DNA from: Pomphorhynchus laevis
Lineage: Eukaryota; Acanthocephala; Palaeacanthocephala; Echinorhynchida; Pomphorhynchidae
Assembly: GCA_012934845.2 (NCBI GenBank)
Contig: WNNJ02000420.1
Coordinates: 18,318-82,317, forward strand
DNA: 64,000 nucleotides
Direction: 5' to 3'
Part shown: positions 55,720-64,000 of the stretch, piece after piece
Layout: each line of letters begins with the position of its first letter
Position numbering within the stretch: the stretch's first letter is position 1
Program-made: the position numbers and the translations under genes
Notes under the pieces: generated by a model
Seen by the model: the letters and a program-made list of their open reading frames with translations, nothing else
Told to the model about the DNA's origin: nothing
Databases searched by the model: none

Positions 55720-57060
55720 GAATTTAAATCTATTTTTAATTACGTTTTCGTTAATATTTTATATTATGAGCGGCGCAGATTTTTCATCTTGAAATTCAAG
55801 ATTTATTGCTTTCTTAGCAGCTTGTAGTTTGCTTTCAGCAGTGTCGTTGATTAAATTGCCAGATGACTATGCAAGATGCCGATACACACATATCCTTGCG
55901 TTACACACTTTGAACAGTATAGATCGAAGGCCTAGGCCGCCGAGGTTATTCGGTAGGTGAATAAATCCGCTGTTGACGTAGTGGGGTATTCGCAAGATTT
56001 GCTTTATTTGTTTACGTATCGCCGTGTCGATAGCTTTGAGAGATGTGATAAACAGATCTGCAGATTGACATTTATATATTATCTTGGGCATGCAGAAGTC
56101 GTTGAAGTGATGCACAACCTGGGTAGGTGATAGTTATGAGGACTTTAGTATTCCAAGATAATTATTAACACTCTGTGGTATAACGTCAACTGAGATGCTA
56201 TTAAAAGACGTACCACCTTGGTAAACTAGATCATGTCTTTTTTGGGAAACCGGAAGGCTTGTGCCGTTGATGCTGGCGAAGGGCATAGATATTTTGGTTC
56301 GTTCCCATTGAAATAGTCGAACCCAATTGACGAGCATTTTTTGGCATTAAATAGCAGGCTCATATCAGCAGATTTGGCGGAAATGTGATCAATAGCTGAT
56401 TGAAGCATGTGTAGATTGTTAGCAATTAGGACTTAGTCGTCGGGTAGTTCAGATGAGTAATAGCACATTCGTTGTGTACGAAACCATGTTTGATGGGTTC
56501 CAGATATTTAAGAGTTTCTTTCAAACATGTGGCAAATAAGAATAAACACAAGGGGTCGCCTTGTTTTACACCGATCACAATGCTTTTTTTATTATTTTGA
56601 ACTCATGGCGTGTGGAAGACTGTGTATGCATTCCGGTAGGTATCCTTGATATAGTTCTTTTGATACTGCGGACAATTGTTTTTTTCCAGGGTCGCCAATA
56701 GATATTTATTGTTCAACGTATTAAATGTCGCACGGATGTTGAGAAAGGCGAAGCACATTCTCTGTTTTGTACTTGATGAATATGTTCATAGCAGCTTCAC
56801 TGCCTTAATGCACAATAAAGTAGCGTAGTCGCTAAAAGCAAAGTGACAGGGCGGAACGTCCAGATGTTATTTGAGTTTTTTTTTAAGATTACACGGTGGA
56901 AGAGACGAAAGAGAACGCTGGATATAGTTATCGGCCGAAAAATAGAGATGTCTTCTAGTGCATCATGCAAATCATCGGAAGTCCCGATCTTCCCGGCTTT
57001 CGGCACTATTAAAAGGCGATTGTATCTTTAGAATCTTGGCATGTAACCTGCGGATAAGAT
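55720..57060 (-). mobile_element. R2-like LINE fragment (RT region), degraded
   Basis: A minus-strand reading: PKAGKIGTSDDL and FRPITISSVLFRLFHRVI at 57006-56870, NIRATFNTLNNKYLLATLEKN near 56740-56680, IVIGVKQGDPLCLFLFATCLK near 56590-56530, HGFVHN near 56490, an NAKKCSSIGFDYF segment near 56350, and AIDTAIRKQIKQILRIPHYVNSGFIHLPNNLGGLGLRSIL at 56040-55925. PRPITI-type and GVKQGDPL motifs and the HGF block are typical of R2-group, restriction-like-endonuclease LINEs. No nuclease tail could be recognised. Frames change at least five times. Confidence 0.6.
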
Positions 57061-57080
57061 CATATTTGCAAGTAAATATA

Positions 57081-57531
57081 TAAATTCAGGTCAAATATTT
57101 TAAACATGCAGTATATTCTAAGGGAAACCAGTGAATACAGCGAATATTTGTTTATCGGGGACGGGGGGAATAGTTGTTAGTGGGAAATGTATTGTTGTTC
57201 ATAATAAATTTAACAATATTGATTCGACTGGGCCAATGTTCAAATATGGATAAAGGGTAGAATATTAATAAAAACTGATTATATCAAATTAGTATATATC
57301 GAAAAGGGGGAATATTTAGTAAGTACAAGCTGTAATACATAGTGTAGTAAATAATATAAATTCAGGTCAAATATTTTAAAGATGCAGTATATTCTAAGGG
57401 AAACCTTTGAATACAGCGAATATTTGTTTATCGGGGACAGGGGGTAAAAGGGGTCAGTGAGGAATGTATTGTTGTTCATAATAAATTTAACAATATTGAT
57501 TCGACTGGGCCAGTGTTCAAATATGGATAAA
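57081..57531. repeat. Direct repeat, two 174 bp copies with 276 bp period
   Basis: 57081-57254 and 57357-57531 are near-identical (taaattcaggtcaaatattt at the start, caaatatggataaa at the end), separated by about 102 bp. They lie just upstream (minus sense) of the R2-like RT fragment. Confidence 0.85.
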
Positions 57532-60147
57532 ACAACACTTAGTACTTGAGTGATAAACATTTATATCACTCAATCATTCACTTTGCAAAGTACAGTTTTA
57601 CTATTCAAAGTGGTTCATTTTTTTAAATTTAACTCTATTGATAGTATTTGCAGAATTTAAAAATTGTAATCTGTTTGTGTAACTAAATTTTTCTTGTCTT
57701 AAATTTAATTGAGTATAATCATCAGTTGCTCCAGAGATTTAAACCTCCCCGGCTACTGGAACATACTTTGATAGATTATTAGAGTTAAAAATGTTTTTAT
57801 TTTCAAAATAAATAACAGTAATATAATTGTTGATAAAAAACAAGCAACGATAAACGCATTTCGTTCTAACGAAGCTCGTCAGTACTGTGACTTCAATAAT
57901 CATCTATAGGCACTTTACGGCACGCTTTAACAGCGTTTAAAATTCGAAAATGGAAGCTACTATTAATCTGAAGCACCAGAGAGAGTGTTTAACATAAGTT
58001 TCGAGCATAGCAGTTGTTATTGCAGTTTAATTATGTATTAATCACTATACTCTTTTTCATAGAAATGCTCTTTTACATGGACACATTCAAGTGTACAATA
58101 TATGAAATATAATTTGTTACACTTGCAATGGGACACACACTTTCGGCTGGGATCACTTGCTGACTTATTACTATATTTTGATTCATGCAAAGAAAGCTAC
58201 AGAGTGAATTCGTTTTATTTATTTAAAATTGTGAAATATTAATTAAATATTTTCTGGAACTTGTTATTTTTGACTTTATGAAATATCGTATATACTGTTT
58301 GCATTGTAGGTTATAAGATATATACTTGCTAAGTGTTCAAGAAACAGTGAAATTGACTTTGATTCACAGCGTTTCAATGCATTTATAAAAGTATTTGCCA
58401 CAAGACATTTGATATTTATGATATAATGCGGAAAAATAAAATATCTTTTGAAATGATTATCTAGTAATGTCCTTCATAGTATATTCCTTCCATTGTTTCT
58501 ATAAGAGTTTAAAGTTAAACGAATGTTGTAAACTGTATTTTTAACATTCGAGTGTAAATTTGAACAATCTACAAAGGCAAGCATTTATAATTTACTTTAA
58601 CATTAATGGTTGACTATTCATTAATAGTCAATTAATGACTATTGTATTGTGACTGAGGCCCAATTCATGTCAAGATATATATATTATGTCATTCTTATAA
58701 TTAATATAGTTATTCGTTGGAATTATGAAAATAATGGTTGGTCTTTCGAAATTAACAGGTTTTGTTAAAGTCAATGCGTATATGAATATAGTTTTCTCAA
58801 TAAATACGCTGTAGTTACATTGCTGTGTTAAATTGAAGAATAAGTTGTGTTGCATATATACCTTTTAAATATCAATATGACTTTAAATACATTATTTCAG
58901 AAGTTGCTATTCATCACTGCATCATGAGAAATCCTTTTCACGACTTACATCATGAAATTGACTGTGTTTTACAATATCTTCGCGTGTACTTAGTTTATTT
59001 TTCAAATCTGCTCGCTTTTAACCTTGGGATCTTGAAGCTTCACCAATTGATATGCAGGGTTTTCTGTACATGTAGACATAAATTGCATTCATCGTTGCTC
59101 AGTTATTAAATGTTTTTAATTTGTAAAGCAGTGAGGTGATAATACTTTTTATTTGTTCGCAACATTTGTTCTCAATAAATGTTCAACGTGATCATTGAAT
59201 TTCTGATTTCACTCTATAATTCTAATCTTTGACTTTAATGCTTTGAATTTACAATATGATTTTTGAGTTTGTTTTCTGCTCGAAAATCAATTTAAAGTAG
59301 TCTACCTTGAGTATTGGTCGTTTTAATGCCCTTCATTTTTTATTCAAAATGGGTGAACATTTATTCAGAATTTGTTATCATTGTTTTGAAAATAAATTTA
59401 TGTTCTAAATTTTTTTAGAAAATCAATTTTTTTTGTTTGACTCTTCTATCTTTGAGAATTTATTAAGTGTAATCCAATCATACGTGTAACTGCAAATTTC
59501 TAATATTCTCTAGGTTTCGTTGAAAGTAAGATTCTTCTGATGTGGCACAATGTAATATGTTATAAGAATCACGAACGCCTTTCGAGATCTTATATGGACT
59601 CATTTCAATTTCAAGAAATGATCGGCAGTAACATCGTAATTTCTCACATAATGCTAATATGTTATGATATCATTAACGATATAATGTTATTGTCATTTAA
59701 AGATTATAATACATTTTTGCTTTAATTATAATATTTAGATACATATCAGGGCATCAATGAATGTTACATTTATCTTTTATATCTACAGCAGATTTGAGTC
59801 CGGATTTGATACATTATTCATAACTTTTTGAAATTTGATTCTTACACCAGCAAAGAAAACATATTTTAATTTTCAACGTTTCGGCGAACCGCCTTTTTAA
59901 TCTAAAATAACGGGACATCAAACACATTATGCAGTAATTATTAAGTTTTGTAAATATGCTAATATATTCATGTGGTTGTTTCTTATATCAACGCAATTTT
60001 TTGATTGTTTTGTATTTATTCATATACCTCTATCTGTCATTAATCGATATATTAATTTATGCGCCTGTAATTTTCGTTGTTTCCATTCAAATATATTTTG
60101 CTAAACTATTTTGTACTTAAACACATCGCTTATTGTATTATTCGTAT
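57532..60147. other. AT-rich intergenic region
   Basis: No supported gene across about 2.6 kb; ORFs are 60-62 codons without motifs. One structured spot is at 57855-57882 (see findings), and an aacgtttcggcgaaccgcct word, of a kind often seen near Penelope-like ends, lies near 59876. Confidence 0.5.
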
Positions 60148-60205
60148 TCAGTTATGATTGATGATCCCGTCTTTATCTTGTAGTCGTTTGTTTAGGTCAC
60201 TACGT

Positions 60206-61335
60206 GCTTGACAAATAGAACACCTTGCTTTATATACTTTTCGCTGTGATGCACAACTTTCTTTTATTGGATACGTTAATAGTGTATTGCTGTGTTTATA
60301 TTTATTGCCTTCATCTATAATTTTACACATTTTATTCGAGGACGTTCACATCTAAACATATCTTTCTTTCCCCCTTTTTGTAATGAGCAGCAGGAGTTCT
60401 GGGAACAGACTACGCAGATCTAAACTTTAGAACAATTAGATCATCAGCCACCAGTTGTGGCAAACGCTACAATGGGAGAATGTAAGATTGTCTTCTTCAG
60501 CAATAGAGATGAGTAAATTGTACCCAATAAAGGGGTTGCAGGCAGATTGGCATAAGGTAAGACCGTGTTCCGATTCAACCGAACAGAAAGCCACTGGAAT
60601 CAGAAAACCAGATTTGCCTTTTAAAGTTCGCACATTTGAAAGCTTGTATAATGACTTCAGAGCAAGAAGGTCCTCATCCTCCAGATGAGGAGGGAAGTTT
60701 GATATTTTCATAGTTGTTAAGATAGGTTTGTGTTCAATAGTTCCAAGATCTTTAAAATTACGATTGAAAAGACTGACATAATCAGATGCTAACTCATTGG
60801 TAGCAAAAGAAATTTTAATAGATCAGTCGTACATTTTGCCCGAATTAAATATAATCCTGTTTGGAAAGTCTTTAACAAATCCTCTCAAAAATATTGAAAA
60901 GAGCTTATGACGCTTTTGTGGCTGAGACAGTATCATTAGAATTAAGTTTTTTAGCTTCGGGATGGGAGGAACAACCCCCTCATCCTGTTGAGAACAAACA
61001 CTAACCTGCTTAAGATGATCGTTGACAAAAGTTACCTTAGAAACGTATTTTCCCCTGGAAAATTGCTTAAAATTTCCATAAAAGTAAAATCGTTTGAAGC
61101 ACCGCAACTGCGTATACTGCACATGCTTGTTATCACAAATTGTTAATGCCTCAAAACTACCAATACACACGCTTGACGAATATAACAGCTTGCTTTATTT
61201 ACTATTCCTTATGATGCACAACTTTCTTTTATTGGATACGTTAACAGTGTATTGCTGCGTTTATATTTATTGCCTTCATCTACACTTTTACACATTTTGT
61301 TTGAGGACGTTCACATTTAAACATACCTTTCTTTT
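60206..61335. repeat. Direct repeats of about 165 bp flanking an unknown ORF
   Basis: 60206-60370 and 61171-61335 match over their length at roughly 90% by eye, offset 965 bp, same orientation (shared core gatgcacaactttcttttat). The minus-strand reading of both copies encodes a similar peptide, with DEGNKYK, SNTLLTYPIKESCAS. They enclose the unknown coding region 60436-61170. Confidence 0.8.
60436..61170 (-). pseudogene. Unknown protein with one in-frame TGA
   Basis: The minus-strand frame starts at ATG 61170 (MCIGSFEALTICDNKHVQY...) and runs to 60823, where a TGA interrupts it; the same frame then continues to 60436, about 244 codons in total. The second part has TTMKISNFPPHLEDEDLLALKS and VRTLKGKSGFLIPVAFCSVE, which looks RRM-like, and ends FSHCSVCHNWW, a C-x2-C. 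I do not recognise the family. Being boxed by direct repeats beside a Penelope fragment suggests a retroelement nucleic-acid-binding ORF, but a decayed host gene is possible. Confidence 0.4.
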
Positions 61336-61351
61336 ATGTATAACCTTGTTT

Positions 61352-61603
61352 TTATTCAGAGTTAAAGATCATTTTACAAATGCCTGTTTCAGATTGAATT
61401 ATTTTATGTCGAACTATGATTTGTTGATTTACATTTTGAACATTAATTGCAGTCATACTTTTAAATAAATTCCTAAGTAGAGTTGTTAGCGCGGCTTGAT
61501 TTTCAATTAGAATATAAAAAGTATTACTTTCCGATTCTATAGTACTATAAATTGTTTGCCATATAGTTAGCGCCTTCCGTTGTAAAACTAGAATTTCTCG
61601 CAT
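61352..61603 (-). other. Unassigned 83-codon ORF
   Basis: MREILVLQRKALTIW..., a frame with a mixed hydrophobic and polar composition that reads like a real protein segment (ILIENQAALTTLLRNLFKS). No family is recognised. It lies between the direct-repeat unit and the Penelope RT fragment and may belong to either. Confidence 0.25.
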
Positions 61604-61619
61604 GGTGTTGCCTCTATTT

Positions 61620-61955
61620 TAAATTCGCATCTCAGACGTTGAAGTCAATTACTACGTTCTACAGGTGTGCTGCAAGTTCTCAAAAGTCTATAAAATTCGT
61701 TAAATAGTACATTGCGTTTAACTTGTTTGGTGTGTTTGCTGCGAGAATGAAGGTGAACTTTACTGTTTCCTGTTTTACGATATACTGTTGTTTCTATACT
61801 ACTGGATTTTCTTATTATAGAAACACCTAGAAAATGTACAGGAGCATATCTATCTATTGTGAAATGTAAAGGATTTTTTTCTCATTGATAAATTGAACGA
61901 GTTCATGCTCTCTACATTTCCATACTACAAATATGCCGTTGATATATCTTATCCA
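61620..61955 (-). mobile_element. Penelope-like RT fragment 3
   Basis: A minus-strand reading, in frames with stops: RYINGIFVVWKCREHELVQFINE near 61940-61870, HFLGVSIIRKSSSIETTVYRK near 61835-61770, and RSKHTKQVKRNVLFNEFYRLLRTCS near 61730-61660. The order RY-DD-like, FLD-like, VYRKxT, S-HP-like and K-A-C matches the C-terminal half of Penelope RT. The YxDD position reads YING here, so the catalytic Asp pair is lost. Confidence 0.6.
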
Positions 61956-62345
61956 GCGTTAATTATGTACAAACCCATGACTGTCATGATTAAGATTTTT
62001 AAGGGCTTTATTAATGCGCATGGCAAAGATGAACGACGATAGTGGATCGCCTTGTTTAACACCGTTTTATAACACCGATTGTTTGCTTGTCCTGTCTCAA
62101 TTTGCCAAAGTGTTTCGTCGTAAGACATAGCATGCTCGTTCGAATAAGTGCAGTGCTGTTTCCAGAATGTTGCGTATGATATTAAAGTACATAATAAAAT
62201 ACGTTTTACGTTATGCATCCGAGTAGAATTCCGATACACAGCGTAAGATATAGCTCGGAAGATAAGTTGGGAATATAAGACTTCGTTCGGAAGATAACGA
62301 AGGAAGCCGACGCAGATTGGAGTGTCATCGCCGTTCGTCAATATT
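61956..62345 (-). mobile_element. R2-like RT fragment joined to Penelope sequence
   Basis: A minus-strand reading with NGVKQGDPLSSFIFAMRINKALKNL near 62080-62010 and HGFVHN at 61985, the same block as in the R2-like element at 55.7-57 kb. Immediately downstream the sequence switches to a Penelope RT. A 130-codon ORF here in a different frame (62341-61949) is a by-product. Confidence 0.55.
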
Positions 62346-62411
62346 AGTTAAGCATGCTGTGTAGATGGTGACAAATCGATCAATTAGTAAATTTGGATTA
62401 GACTCGGAGGA

Positions 62412-62800
62412 TTATACTAACTCCAAAATAAGGGTTTTGCTTAGGCTTTTAAAGCGCGGATGCGCATTACCATCAGCAAGTATGGTGTTCAGGTGATTGT
62501 CAATTACAGCAAGTGGTAAGCCAACAGGAGTATGGTGATTATATGTTTGTGATTGATTATTCACTTCTGAATTACAGGTGCAGTTGACCTGGGATTGCTG
62601 TGATTTACAATCGGATAAATGTGTGCTGTTTATCATCGGGCTTGAAAGTGTTGACGGTGATGAGTTTGCTGAACAATTACAAATTGTTAGCCCGTTTGGA
62701 AATCTTTTATTGTGGCATCCGGTTGCAAATAGATATTTTCTTCTGTTAGGATCCTTTGTTCGCAATCAACACTGACTCTGCCTGTATGTTTCAACTTTAG
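62412..62800 (-). mobile_element. Possible R2-like N-terminal zinc-finger region
   Basis: A 117-codon minus-strand frame beginning near 62765 with TGCHNKRFPNGLTICNC, a finger-like Cys/His arrangement reminiscent of the N-terminal C2H2 finger of R2-group LINEs, then a Ser/Asn-rich low-structure stretch. It lies between other R2-like blocks in an order that does not match one intact element. Confidence 0.35.
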
Positions 62801-62852
62801 CGTGTACATGATACGTTCTCTGTGACGTTTGATCATTGGTTCTGTAACATAC

Positions 62853-63960
62853 TTACATATGTTGACAGCATGTATGCTGGTTTCTCTCTCTCGCGGTTTT
62901 GCAGTTCCGACATTCTACACAACGTTGTTTGCCAATTCTTTGCAGCACGTTTATTGTCCACAGAATAGACAGACGTGATAGGATGAGCTTGACCCATATG
63001 TGGTGAGATTTGCGACTATATCTGAATGACATTATTTCGAATAGAGGAGAGTGTTCTTCGACAAACAGATCAAGCACCAATGCTTGTGTTGTGGCCTGCT
63101 TTTACATGGTAATCAATGATTGGTGGTAATTTTGAATAGATGTTAGTTTATCATTGTAGTCGACGTCAATTGATTTTTTTGCACTTACTAGCTCACTATG
63201 AATCGAGAGATTTTGGAAATCACATAAATATTTTAAAATGTGTGCATATACTCTAATACGTGCAGATGATATGTCATATAGGATCGAACGAATTCCAAGG
63301 CCTGATCTTGATAGCGGCATGTGAATAAAGCCGTTGTTGATGTATGCCGGTATATTAAGGGTATTCTTCACTCTATTTCGGCATGCGTTATCGATTCTTT
63401 TCAATGCTGTTGCCAATAAATTGCTGGATTGGCACTCATATAAGATAGATGGTACGAAGTAGTCATTCAGAAAGTAAATTATTTGCGTTAAAAATTATAT
63501 GCATTGTTAGCTCCTATCGCCAAATCTTAGAATGCGCTTTGATTCGACTTGAAGCTGTACGCCCTGTTTAATCTCGCTAACAAGACCTTATGAACGATTC
63601 TTGCTAAGATAGAAGAAATCGTTATTGGACGCCAATTGTCGAGTTTACGTGCAGCCTCAATTTGTAGTTCGTAATTATTCCAAAGTTTTGCAGGTTTAGG
63701 CAGTAATACACTTCTGTGTTCACACCATGCGTTGGGCATGTATCCAGCGCTAATAGAGGCGTTAACGATTACTGTGAGTACCACTAGTTCGGGGTCATAT
63801 CTTCGTAGTAGACTAGGTTTACGAGATTTATACCCGCGGAAGAACGCTGAACCATACTGCTCATTATCATTTGCAGTTTGGTTATATACACGAATTAATA
63901 GAAATCGTCTTCTAAAGCGAATCGTCCTCTTCTATATTGTGTACCTCGGTTGGAAATAGG
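62853..63960 (-). mobile_element. R2-like LINE fragments (RT start and RT C-terminus)
   Basis: 63784-63527 reads SAGYMPNAWCEHRSVLLPKPAK and KLDNWRPITISSILARIVHKVLLARL, the first RT block. After a gap, 63416-63102 reads LKRIDNACRNRVKNTLNIPAYINNGFIHMPLSRSGLGIRSIL, the RT C-terminal block, with the middle of RT missing. 63080-62853 ends CVECRNCKTARERNQHTCC, a possible nuclease-associated zinc knuckle. The relation to the 55.7-57 kb fragment is clear from the shared GFIHxP and GLGxRSIL words. Confidence 0.55.
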
Positions 63961-64000
63961 TGTTCCACTTGCACGCTGCAGGTGAAATTCTTTGTGTGAG

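Noticed and set aside
60823-60825. Selenocysteine at the in-frame TGA
   Set aside because: No recognised selenoprotein family and no SECIS-like structure that I could see; decay is simpler.
1-64000. CRISPR arrays, bacterial operons, rRNA genes
   Set aside because: No regularly spaced repeats with unique spacers, no rRNA-like sequence, and the content is plainly animal. The short tandem arrays are spacer-free.

Overview
This is eukaryotic, most likely invertebrate animal, DNA. It is AT-rich, lacks bacterial operon structure and is packed with animal-type retroelements: LINEs of the L2, CR1, Jockey, RTE and restriction-like-endonuclease groups, Penelope-like elements, and two Gypsy LTR fossils. 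I cannot name the species. Only one host gene is convincing: an intronless, full-length TMX2-like ER thioredoxin-family membrane protein at 24.1-25.0 kb on the minus strand. A pair of small spliced exons near 4.6-4.8 kb is a weak second candidate.

Layout. 0-3.8 kb: two different Penelope-like elements head to head, joined by a large inverted repeat; the right one carries a 118 bp inverted-repeat insertion. 3.8-7.1 kb: AT-rich DNA with small inverted-repeat elements. 7.1-10.15 kb: a decayed LINE with a C-terminal RPDG (nuclease-like) domain. 10.5-23.3 kb: a nested stack in which an old L2 (L2-D) was split by a Gypsy element (5 bp target duplication GGTAT), and the Gypsy was then hit by an L2-A copy in its 5' LTR and by an L2-B/L2-C composite in its integrase region. 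23.4-27.4 kb: the TMX2-like gene in AT-rich DNA with inverted and direct repeats. 27.4-31.5 kb: a nearly complete CR1-like LINE. 32-35.4 kb: a Jockey scrap, an L2-C copy reduced to ORF1 plus 3' tail, and a 3'-shortened CR1 relative. 35.4-40.25 kb: a second Gypsy fossil with an ARLDI-type LINE in its 3' LTR. 41.6-44.6 kb: L2 and ARLDI-type LINE fragments. 44.7-48.4 kb: a GC-richer Jockey-like LINE. 48.56-55.65 kb: an RTE LINE split by L2-A (7 bp target duplication AATATGC). That L2-A has an unbroken 965-codon ORF2 and is the youngest element here. 55.7-57.1 and 62-64 kb: R2-like fragments. 60.2-62 kb: an unknown ORF between direct repeats, and a Penelope RT fragment.

The clearest shared biology is in the L2/CR1 LINEs. 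All their ORF1 proteins keep one Cys-Cys-Trp-Cys-Cys module (C-x4-C-x2-W-T-x14-19-C-x2-C) followed by an RRM-like domain. Two L2 relatives have unrelated short tandem arrays in their 5' UTRs, and the L2 copies share a hairpin-forming 3' tail of about 50 nt, probably the handle their reverse transcriptase recognises.
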